14,150 bases of DNA from the NCBI GenBank assembly GCA_004357015.1, contig SMXE01000233.1:1-14150 (forward strand), in the 5' to 3' direction. Numbering within the stretch: the stretch's first letter is position 1; each line of letters starts with the position of its first letter. Under the pieces are notes generated by a model. The model saw only the letters and a list, made by a program, of their open reading frames with translations, was not told the DNA's origin and made no database searches. This stretch comes from Caldithrix sp. (GTDB taxonomy: Bacteria > Zhuqueibacterota > Zhuqueibacteria > Oceanimicrobiales > Oceanimicrobiaceae). Positions 1 to 6,664 of the stretch are shown here, piece by piece. A program made the position numbers and the translations under genes.

Positions 1-1492
1 GAGTACTTTGGAATCCTGCAGCAGGAGACTCTTAAAGGATTGGTATTTTTTGGCCACTTCCGTATCGCGCAGAGGTGTGGTCAGCACCACATCTTTTTTC
101 GTTGCGGGCCTTATGCTGTGGAAAAATTGCAGTTGTTGAGAAACTACAATTGCGGCGATAATCAGGAAAGCCGTAATGGCGAACTGCGTGACTACAAGAA
201 CACTTCGTAGTCCGATGCGGTTGACCCTACCAAACGAAGTATCTTTAAAAACCGCTGCAGGTTGGATTCTAGATAGAAGCAAAGCAGGATAGCTTCCTGA
301 AAAAAGGGTGAGTAACAACAAAAAACCTAAGCAAAGCAGGACACCTTCACCATTGGCAAAAATCGACAGAGAAAGCTCCTTGCCGGATAATTGATTGATC
401 CAGGGCAGCGTAAGATTTGCGATCGATAACGCTAAGAGAAAAGACAAAAGCGACAGGATAAATGCCTCAACATAGAATTGCTGAATCAATTGAGAACTGC
501 TTCCCCCTACCGTTTTACGAAGCCCAATTTCCTTTGCTCTACGAGCGGCGCGGGCAGTCGAAAGATTCATATAGTTAATTGAAGCTATTAGAAGAATCAA
601 CAGGGCGACAGTTCCAAAAATATAAACGTAGCTAATGTCGCTGTTGAGTTCGAATTCCCTAATAAAGTTTGAGTGTAGATGAATATCTTCAAGTGGCTGC
701 AAAAAGGGGTTAAACGCTCTTGTCTCTTCGCCCGCATGTTTTTGCAAAAAATCAGGTAATCTTGCTTCAACATCACGGTAGTCTGCTTTCTCAGAAAGCA
801 AAATGTACGACCTGTAAAAATGGCTTACCCAACTTGTAGGAAGATCGTATGTGTAGTGCCAGGTACCTGGCTTAAACGTTGACAAACTCGCCAAAAAATC
901 AGGATGGAAGTGCGAGGTTTGAGGGACATCCTTCATAATCCCAGTGACCTGCAGATTGAAAACAGTATTCTGATTTACGTATGTAAGCTGTTTCCCAATT
1001 GGGTCTTCATCACCAAAATATTTTTTCGCCATCAATTGTGAAATCACAACCGTGTTTGGTCGTACAAGAGCAGTTTTTAAATGACCTTGCAACAACGGAA
1101 AAGTAAAAACAGAAAAAACAGTCGAGTCCGCCCAATAGAAATTGGCCTCATAAAAATTGTTCTCACTATTTAGTCTTTTTATCAGAATTGTAGGTATAGA
1201 ATCGTACGTAATTGAGAACTTCAGGGAACTCTTCCTTTAATGTTGGCGCCCACATAGCCGGAACCGCCACAAGCATTTCATAGCTGCCATCATCGTTGAT
1301 TATGTTGTCAGCAATTCGACAAATTTGCTGCGAGTTTTTATGATGACTATCGTAGCTTAATTCATTGTAGCACCATAATCCCAGAATAATTGCACAAGCC
1401 ACACCCAAAGCCAGCGCAAATAAGTTGATAAAAGCAAAGGTCTTTTGCCTTAGATGACTGCGGACGGCAATTTTGAAATAATTCTTAAACAT
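1..1492 (-). pseudogene. ABC transporter permease (MacB/FtsX type), frameshifted and cut by the window edge
   Basis: The reading frame starts at 1492 and stops at 1166-1168 after 108 residues (one N-terminal membrane segment, then the start of the periplasmic domain). The other +1 frame is then open without a stop from 1170 to position 1. It continues the same protein: periplasmic MacB_PCD-like domain (with KKYFGDEDPIGK), a membrane segment near 560-625, the FtsX coupling motif AKEIGLRKTVGG, two more membrane segments, and the SGSYPALLLS linker. Removing one A from the five-A run at 1176-1180 (T on the plus strand) joins both halves seamlessly. The gene lies 11 bp after the paralogous permease; its Shine-Dalgarno AGGGAAG overlaps the upstream stop. 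Known for the family: such permeases export substrates or transmit mechanical force with an ATPase partner, none of which is in the window. Either a real recent pseudogene or a homopolymer sequencing error. Confidence 0.85.
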
Positions 1493-1503
1493 TCTGCTTC
1501 CCT

Positions 1504-3945
1504 TTATTCGTATCTAAGTGATTGTACTGGGTTCGCCATTGCAGCCCGAATCGCATGCGCGCTCACAGTAATAAGTGCAATGGCCAACGCCACCACACCC
1601 GAAATAACGAACGTCGACCAGGTTATGTTTATTCGATAGGCGAAATCCTGCAGCCATTGATTCATCGCAAAATATGCAATTGGCCAGGCGATGACATTGG
1701 CGAGGATCACCCATTTTGTAAATTCTTTGGAAAGCAGTAAGACCAGTTCTGATACCGATGCACCAAGCACTTTGCGCACCCCGATTTCTTTGGTTCGCTG
1801 CTCTGCGGAAAATGCAGCCAGGCCCAGCAAGCCAATGCATGCGATAAACACAGTCAATAGTGAGAAGACCGTAAAAACCCGACCCAAACGCTGCTCTGCG
1901 ACATATTGCGACTGGAAGCTCTGATCCAGAAATTCATAAACAAAGGGTGTATTGGGCGCGAACTTTTGCCATTCGGTTTCAAGAAGTTGCAGTTTTTCAG
2001 CCACACCATTGCCTTGAATCCGAACCACAACATAAGAATTCTCAATGCTATAGGCTTTTGAGGAATGATGGAAAAGCGCAAATGGTCGAATCGGAGAATA
2101 CAGCGCCATCAAGTTAAAATCTTTCATCACACCGATGACGGTATAATTCGCACCAGAGTAATTGATGCGTTTGCCAATAGGGTCATCCCAGCCCAAATAT
2201 CTCACTGCCGCTTCATTTAAAACAACGCTCTCTGCCTCCCTCGAAAAATCTCTGGAAAACCCGCGGCCTTCGACGATCTGAATATCAAGCGTTGTACAAA
2301 AATTCTCATCGGTCAGGTAGGAGGCTAAGGTGAATTGCTCGTCTCCTCTGCCTTCTATTTTATAATAATCATCGAACCAGGAATAAGGTGGCACGCCGGT
2401 TGAGATCGAGGCGCTGACAATTCCTACATGGCTTTTCAGCTTTTCTTTAAAAGCTTCAGCCTGACTGCCGAGCAGATTATTCTCATTGAAAATAATAACA
2501 ACGCCCTCTTTGCTAAACCCCAAATCGGCGTTCTGTAAAAAATCCATTTGCTGCCGAACCAGTAAAGTGCTCACAATCAAGCCAATTGTGATTGCAAACT
2601 GGAACACAACCAGACCGTTGCGCAATCGTGTACCTTTATGCCCTGCACGCATCTTACCTTTTAAGACCTCGACCGGTCGAAAAGAGGACAGGTAAAAGCC
2701 GGGGTAACTTCCAGCCAAAAGACCAACAAATAATGTGAGTCCCGTAAGTGCAACGGACAGCCACCACGGATCGAACAAATTGAAAGTCAGTATTTTACCG
2801 GAAAGCTGGCTAAACGGCCGGATAAAAACTTCGACCATAAACAGCGAGAGCGGCAACGCCAGAAAACTGTAAACCATCGACTCCAATAAAAACTGACCAA
2901 CCAGCAGACGCTTTGCAGAGCCGAGCGTTTTACGGATGCCAATTTCTTTTGCGCGCTGGCTTGAGCGCGCCGTGGTAAGATTCATAAAATTGATACATGC
3001 CAGAAAAAGTACAAAGGCCGCAATCATCAAAAACAAGTAAACGTAGACCCGGTTACCTTTAGTCCCGAGCCGGTTGCTAACATCACCCAGATAAATATCA
3101 GTCATTGGCTGTAGCACAAAATCCCAGCGGCCACCGCTGCTGATAAGCTCATCATATGAAAAACCCACACGCTCAAATGCCGCAGGCGCATACTTTTCGA
3201 CCAATGCTGGAATTTTTGATTCCACGACTTGAGGTGTTGCGCCGGGTTCAAGCTTGGCGTAAGTTACCACTTGCATCCAGATCCAGCTCCAGTCAAAAAA
3301 TAACACCGTCGGGTGCGATGCCATAGAAGTCAACATCTCAAATTGAAAATGGGAATTTCGGGGTGGATTTTTGATGACGCCGGTCACTTCAAAGACATTG
3401 TCATATTTTTTTCTGAAGTCAGTTTTCTCTTCACCGATGGTTATAATTTTCCCGAGCGCCGGTTCATCGCCAAAATATTTTTGCGCTATTGACTCTGTGA
3501 GGACAACGCTGTTTGGCTTTGAGAGCGCGGTTTCAGCATTGCCCGATATTATTTCAAATGTGAAAAAATCAAACAGATTAGGATCGGCGCCAAAGATTTT
3601 GTCTTCGTTGAAAGCATGCTCGCCGTAACGTACCACCATTTTAGAGACCGCACGAACCCGGGTCGCCTCTTCTACTTCCGGTATTTCGCGTGAGATAGCT
3701 TCTGCCAGCGGCGGCGGTGTACCGGAGCCGATGCCTTCATTGCCGTTCCAGTTAAAATCCCAGTTTATGCGGTAAATTTTATCGGCGTTTTTATGATATG
3801 AATCATAGTTCAACTCATCATGTGCCCAGAGGAAAATCAAAATGGTGCTGGCCAACCCAAGTGCTAGACCGACAATATTTATAAACGAGTACAATTTATG
3901 CTTTAAAAGATTGCGTACTGCGGTTTTAAGGTAATTCTCAAACAT
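1504..3945 (-). CDS. ABC transporter permease with two MacB_PCD/FtsX modules (813 aa)
   Basis: Inner-membrane permease of the MacB/FtsX (type VII ABC) superfamily in the long form common in FCB bacteria. Visible layout: N-terminal membrane segment at about residues 20-41; first periplasmic domain about 42-298; membrane segment about 302-324 followed by the coupling motif AKEIGIRKTLG (332-342); two more segments about 352-374 and 395-418; a fifth about 445-463; second periplasmic domain to about 685; then three segments with the second coupling motif TKEIGVRKVLG (718-728). The C-terminus NPVQSLRYE is typical. The start at 3945 is supported by GGAG 7 nt upstream (3953-3956). First gene of an apparent operon with the frameshifted paralog downstream. 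Substrate cannot be told from sequence; family members handle antimicrobial peptides, lipoproteins or cell-envelope signals. No ATP-binding subunit is seen here and it may lie left of the window. Confidence 0.95.
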   Translation of the reverse strand: MFENYLKTAVRNLLKHKLYSFINIVGLALGLASTILIFLWAHDELNYDSYHKNADKIYRINWDFNWNGNEGIGSGTPPPLAEAISREIPEVEEATRVRAVSKMVVRYGEHAFNEDKIFGADPNLFDFFTFEIISGNAETALSKPNSVVLTESIAQKYFGDEPALGKIITIGEEKTDFRKKYDNVFEVTGVIKNPPRNSHFQFEMLTSMASHPTVLFFDWSWIWMQVVTYAKLEPGATPQVVESKIPALVEKYAPAAFERVGFSYDELISSGGRWDFVLQPMTDIYLGDVSNRLGTKGNRVYVYLFLMIAAFVLFLACINFMNLTTARSSQRAKEIGIRKTLGSAKRLLVGQFLLESMVYSFLALPLSLFMVEVFIRPFSQLSGKILTFNLFDPWWLSVALTGLTLFVGLLAGSYPGFYLSSFRPVEVLKGKMRAGHKGTRLRNGLVVFQFAITIGLIVSTLLVRQQMDFLQNADLGFSKEGVVIIFNENNLLGSQAEAFKEKLKSHVGIVSASISTGVPPYSWFDDYYKIEGRGDEQFTLASYLTDENFCTTLDIQIVEGRGFSRDFSREAESVVLNEAAVRYLGWDDPIGKRINYSGANYTVIGVMKDFNLMALYSPIRPFALFHHSSKAYSIENSYVVVRIQGNGVAEKLQLLETEWQKFAPNTPFVYEFLDQSFQSQYVAEQRLGRVFTVFSLLTVFIACIGLLGLAAFSAEQRTKEIGVRKVLGASVSELVLLLSKEFTKWVILANVIAWPIAYFAMNQWLQDFAYRINITWSTFVISGVVALAIALITVSAHAIRAAMANPVQSLRYE

Positions 3946-3994
3946 TGGATATCTCCGATTATTGGCGGTTTAGGTATGCCGACCATTCCATAAT

Positions 3995-4010
3995 ATCAAT
4001 TATTATGCCA
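3995..4010 (-). promoter_or_regulatory. Possible sigma-54 (-24/-12) promoter of the permease operon
   Basis: Read on the minus strand, TGGCATAATAATTGAT matches the sigma-54 consensus TGGCACG-N4-TTGCW in the -24 block (TGGCA) and in TTG at exact spacing. The near-invariant C of the -12 GC is an A, so the site would be weak. Start of transcription would be near 3985, giving a ~40-nt leader. A sigma-54 activator gene lies upstream on the same strand, which raises the likelihood. The same stretch also forms a 7-bp inverted repeat (3989-3995 / 4001-4007, CATAATA / TATTATG). Confidence 0.35.
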
Positions 4011-4101
4011 TCGCTGATTTTATTAAATTTACGTGGCGTAGGTAATTTTGATGCGGGGAGACTTATCCGTTATTATTACACGAGATGTACGTTAGCGGAC
4101 A

Positions 4102-4152
4102 ATAACTTTCCTGAACCATAACTTTCCTAAACCTTAAAGGTTTAGGAAAGTT
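4102..4152. repeat. Three-copy motif array: 16-bp tandem pair plus inverted copy (33-bp palindrome)
   Basis: ATAACTTTCCTGAACC (4102-4117) is followed directly by ATAACTTTCCTAAACC (4118-4133), one mismatch. The second copy pairs with an inverted copy: AACTTTCCTAAACCTT (4120-4135), one central A, AAGGTTTAGGAAAGTT (4137-4152), 16/16 complementary. Located about 110-150 bp upstream of the predicted permease transcription start, the usual distance for enhancers bound by sigma-54 activators. It could also fold as a hairpin with a short TTTT tail on the plus strand, but no plus-strand gene ends there. Confidence 0.8.
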
Positions 4153-4155
4153 TTC

Positions 4156-4246
4156 GTAGGGTGGGTTCGTCTTTTTGAACGCACCATTTGGGCAGTAAGA
4201 GGACGATACAAATTTGTTTATAGACTTGCCCGTCAACCAACCCTAC
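4156..4246. mobile_element. MITE/REP-like element with imperfect terminal inverted repeats
   Basis: The left end GTAGGGTGGGTT (4156-4167) and the right end AACCAACCCTAC (4235-4246) are inverted repeats with 11 of 12 positions matching, enclosing about 67 bp. Inside the left part GGTGGGTTC (4160-4168) and GAACGCACC (4177-4185) form a hairpin with one mismatch. There is no coding capacity. Small size, terminal repeats and intergenic placement fit a non-autonomous element. No clear target-site duplication was found, so mobility is unproven. Confidence 0.45.
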
Positions 4247-4513
4247 TGCAGGGCGCCCGGGTACCCGTTACAACCAGAAACAAGTAAGAGCTTGTGTGGC
4301 ACGTGCCCTTGGACCGTGCCTTTTGCACATAATCCGTAATAAGAGAACACTAACCACAGAAAAAAGTCAAGCATTATGATATCCCAGGTCATGCACATGC
4401 ACTGACCTTTTCCTGTTATCATCGTTATCATTCTTGAGCATTGGCCACGGCCTGAAGGCGTGTGGCACACGGTGGCTGTTTGAATAGAGTCGACGTCCGC
4501 CTGGTACCCGTCC

Positions 4514-4541
4514 GATTGCCGATTGATGATTGATAATTGCA
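4514..4541. repeat. 7-bp tandem repeat, four degenerate units
   Basis: GATTGCC, GATTGAT, GATTGAT, AATTGCA in direct succession. A short microsatellite in non-coding sequence; no function is indicated. Confidence 0.6.
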
Positions 4542-4582
4542 CCTGGGGGTTGATATCGTCATTACTCAGGTCGATGGCGTGC

Positions 4583-4645
4583 TTCTTCGGCAAGAATCTG
4601 TCTTTTTCGGGAAGAGGGCGATCTTTCTTAGGAAGAATCCGATCT
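4583..4645. repeat. 21-bp tandem repeat, three degenerate units
   Basis: Three consecutive 21-bp units (4583-4603, 4604-4624, 4625-4645) share the pattern TTCTT-GG-AAGAA---GATCT with several differences, plus a partial fourth unit (TTTTTCGATCC) to about 4655. On the minus strand they read as a 7-residue peptide repeat of the form KKDRxLP in an otherwise unconvincing open frame. Period divisible by three allows coding, but a non-coding minisatellite is the simpler reading. Confidence 0.6.
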
Positions 4646-4765
4646 TTTTTCGATCCATGGCGGTTTTGCTCAGGAAGGGGCATCTCTGGCCCGGGAGGCA
4701 CCATGCGATAATGTCAACTTCGATACACGCTGCAGTGGGCAATATTGTTGCTGGGATAAGTTTGT

Positions 4766-5006
4766 TTACGAAGGCAAGTCGATTTTCTCACCCTCATGTT
4801 GTCTGACATGCAATTCTCCCGGACCATGACAGCTTTCACAATTTATCCCAATAGGATACGGCTTTTTGTACCTTTCCTTTGAAATGGTGGATCAAGTGTT
4901 TTAGCCCCAAAGGAACTTCAAACTCGTATGTCTCGTGAATTTCCACGCAGGTAGTCAGGGCAACAATTGTAATTAGATATGTATCTAACTGAAAATTTGC
5001 TTCCAT
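4766..5006 (-). pseudogene. Remnant of a multiheme cytochrome c (CxxCH) gene
   Basis: On the minus strand, codons 4826-4840 read C-E-S-C-H, followed by GPGELHV. Together with the preceding YPIGIN this is the typical heme-c attachment context of multiheme cytochromes (CESCHGPG...HV). That frame runs from a TGA to the TAA at 4766-4768 and has no start codon. Just upstream, the frame one base away (4836-5006, 56 codons from ATG 5006) carries C-V-E-I-H-E, which looks like a heme site whose second Cys has become Ile. The frames join near 4870-4890 (reading FKGK then RYKKPYPIGIN), implying a one-base frameshift. There is no ribosome site and no complete signal peptide, and the rest of the protein is missing. 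In life such proteins carry electrons in the periplasm; this one cannot be made intact. Confidence 0.6.
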
Positions 5007-5116
5007 ATCATTTTACATTATTTGAGAGTTAACAAACAAGGTTTAATAGTGTAGTAGTAAAAGTCAAACTTGTTGAATTTGGCAGGGAACATACTGATAA
5101 AAACAACAAAAATTAC

Positions 5117-6151
5117 TTACAAATTGTATTTCTTAATTTTATACCGCATCGTTCTAAGACTTATATCTAACACTTTTGCGGCTTCAGATTTATTCCCCTG
5201 AGCATGGCTAATTGCATCTTCGAAAATAATTTTTTCAGCAATTTCAATTTTATCCGTGAAGGTCGGGCCGGAATTTCTCAGAAAATCAGACTTGGCCCCG
5301 CTGCCTGCCCGCCTGAACAAGCCAAACGGCATGTGATCCGGCAAAATGGTGCTGCCATCGCCAAGCACGACCGCGTTCTCGATAGCATTCTCCAACTCGC
5401 GCACATTACCGGGCCAATCGTACTCGGTGCAAGCCTGCACAGCCTCCGGCGCCACAGACGGCGGCGTTCTCTTGTTTGCCAGGCTGACTTTCCTGACAAA
5501 ATGCTCCAGTAGCAATGGAATATCGTCCCGTCTCTCGCGCAAAGGTGGCAGCACAATAGGAATCACATTCAGGCGGTAATAGAGATCCTCCCGGAACAGG
5601 CCTTCTGCCATCGCCTTTTCCAGATTGCGATTCGTTGCCGTGATCACGCGCACGTCCACATCCACGGTTTCGGTGCCGCCAAGACGGGTGATCTGCCGCT
5701 CTTGCAGCACGCGCAGCAATTTTACCTGCACGCTTTCAGAAATGTCCCCGATCTCGTCCAGAAAAATCGTGCCGCCCTCGGCCAGCTCAAACCTGCCTTT
5801 TTTTTGACCCTCGGCCCCGGTGAAGGCGCCTTTTTCATAGCCGAAAAGCTCGCTTTCGAGCAAGGTTTCAGGGAACGAAGCGCAACTGATTTCAATGAGC
5901 GGTTTCTTGGCGCGCGGGCTGTTGTAGTGAATGGCGCGGGCAACGAGTTCCTTGCCGGTACCGCTTTCGCCGCGGACAAGAATGGTTGATTGCGTCTTTG
6001 CAACTTTCCGAATAACGCTAAACAACTGCTGCATCGGCTCGCTCTTGCCAATAATGTTGTTGAAGCTGTAGGCTGTTTTGACCTGTTTCTTCAACGCAAC
6101 ATTTTCGCGCAGCAACTTCTGCTCGCCGTTGTTTTCCTTTAACCTTACCAT
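5117..6151 (-). CDS. Sigma-54-dependent enhancer-binding transcriptional activator without receiver domain (344 aa)
   Basis: NtrC-family AAA+ activator that hydrolyses ATP to open promoters bound by RNA polymerase-sigma-54. With M1 at 6151: a charged, coiled-coil-like linker (1-30); the AAA+ domain opening with IIGKSEPMQ; Walker A GESGTGKE (61-68); the sigma-54 contact loop GAFTGA (108-113); Walker B GGTIFLDE (126-133); the sensor II segment WPGNVRELENAIENAV (246-261); and a C-terminal Fis-type helix-turn-helix (about 304-341, ending in RTMRYKIKKYNL). The start at 6151 is chosen because AGGAAAG sits just upstream and the linker begins there. The frame stays open to 6268, but that 39-residue extension is AT-rich and unlike a receiver or sensor domain. 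The linker resembles the one following a response-regulator receiver, which is absent. It is the only regulator in the window, lies upstream of the permease operon on the same strand, and probably controls it (inference). Confidence 0.93.
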   Translation of the reverse strand: MVRLKENNGEQKLLRENVALKKQVKTAYSFNNIIGKSEPMQQLFSVIRKVAKTQSTILVRGESGTGKELVARAIHYNSPRAKKPLIEISCASFPETLLESELFGYEKGAFTGAEGQKKGRFELAEGGTIFLDEIGDISESVQVKLLRVLQERQITRLGGTETVDVDVRVITATNRNLEKAMAEGLFREDLYYRLNVIPIVLPPLRERRDDIPLLLEHFVRKVSLANKRTPPSVAPEAVQACTEYDWPGNVRELENAIENAVVLGDGSTILPDHMPFGLFRRAGSGAKSDFLRNSGPTFTDKIEIAEKIIFEDAISHAQGNKSEAAKVLDISLRTMRYKIKKYNL

Positions 6152-6268
6152 CTTTCCTAATATTGTGATTTTGACATTTGGACAGTTCATATTAAGTTTT
6201 CGCCCTGCTAAAATAAATTTAAAAAAAATTATATGGAAAAGCAATACAAAGCTATACTTTGTTAACAA

Positions 6269-6319
6269 TGCAAGCTTTCTTAGGACTTTGCTTAGAAAAC
6301 AAGGTTTTACAAGCTTGCA
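6269..6319. repeat. Inverted repeat in the leader of the sigma-54 regulator gene
   Basis: TGCAAGCTT (6269-6277) and AAGCTTGCA (6311-6319) are perfectly complementary 9-bp arms, 33 bp apart. They lie between the candidate -10 (6336-6341) and the start codon at 6151. Possible operator or structured leader; function unknown. A smaller inverted repeat, CAAAG-N5-CTTTG, is at 6247-6261. Confidence 0.5.
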
Positions 6320-6335
6320 ATATAACTTATAAAGT

Positions 6336-6360
6336 ATTATAGTATGATGGACACTGTCAA
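6336..6360 (-). promoter_or_regulatory. Candidate promoter for the sigma-54 regulator gene
   Basis: On the minus strand a perfect TATAAT (6341-6336) and a perfect TTGACA (6360-6355) occur, but only 13 bp apart, so they cannot work as one standard pair. TATAAT with a poor -35, or TTGACA with a poor -10, may act. The transcript would have a ~180-nt AT-rich leader. Confidence 0.3.
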
Positions 6361-6571
6361 TAAGCAGCTAAACATTTGGCTTCAGTGAATGCTACCGCTG
6401 GTTCGAATTTCTGGATTCGGAGCTTCGGGTAAACTCATGTAATGAAGCAGCAGTTCAGTGTCACGCAACCGTACCACTGAGCCACAGCGTTCAGCTATTC
6501 TGCGCCGCCTACCACCGTTTCCTGTTGACACTTAAGGACGTTAAACACACCAAACATCCAGGACTCTTCCA
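6361..6571. other. Intergenic stretch with a tRNA-D-arm-like inverted repeat
   Basis: No open frame of note. GGCTTCAGTG (6378-6387) and CACTGAGCC (6475-6483) are inverted repeats with one bulge. Read on the minus strand, 6470-6484 contains TGGCTCAGTGGTA, which resembles a tRNA D-arm, but no acceptor stem, anticodon arm or T arm can be folded around it. Possibly a dispersed repeat; function unknown. Confidence 0.35.
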
Positions 6572-6600
6572 TTGACTTTCCAAGAAATATCACATATATT
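6572..6600 (+). promoter_or_regulatory. Sigma-70-type promoter of the CLC gene
   Basis: TTGACT (6572-6577), 17-bp spacer, TATATT (6595-6600): five of six matches in each hexamer at ideal spacing. Transcription would start near 6607, giving a ~58-nt leader before the ATG at 6665. Confidence 0.6.
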
Positions 6601-6664
6601 GCGTTTTCAAAAATGACAGATAATCGGTTACAAAATCAGAATTAATCTCATCAGGTAGTCGGGA

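Larger units (their letters stand above)
4247..4765. other. Intergenic stretch without a supported gene
   Basis: About 0.5 kb between the MITE-like element and the cytochrome remnant. A minus-strand open frame (4243-4704, 153 codons) exists but lacks a recognisable domain, is built partly from tandem repeats and ends inside the terminal repeat of the MITE-like element, so I do not call it a gene. Contained structures are the tandem repeats listed separately and an inverted repeat GGTCATGCA / TGCACTGACC (4387-4395 / 4398-4407, one bulge). The minus strand has scattered Cys-His fragments that may be further decayed cytochrome sequence, but this is too weak to annotate. Confidence 0.5.

Noticed and set aside
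4120..4152. Rho-independent terminator
   Set aside because: The TTTT tail is on the plus strand where no gene ends, and the minus-strand side lacks a T-run.
4287..4325. Sigma-54-like TGGCAC near 4297
   Set aside because: The -12 GC is not at the needed distance on either strand and no gene follows.
4387..4407. Terminator-like inverted repeat followed by TTTT
   Set aside because: Short, bulged stem with no gene ending upstream.
4243..4704. Minus-strand 153-codon open frame
   Set aside because: No recognised domain, built partly from tandem repeats, no convincing ribosome site, and its end lies in the terminal repeat of the MITE-like element.
4537..4806. Plus-strand open frame across the 21-bp repeats
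   Set aside because: No ribosome site or family likeness; it overlaps the cytochrome remnant on the other strand.
6152..6268. 39-residue N-terminal extension of the sigma-54 regulator
   Set aside because: AT-rich, unlike any regulator input domain, and a good ribosome site lies directly before the ATG at 6151.
6378..6483. tRNA gene on the minus strand
   Set aside because: Only the D-arm-like block fits; acceptor, anticodon and T stems do not pair. On the plus strand GGTTCGAAT near 6400 also lacks a matching T stem.
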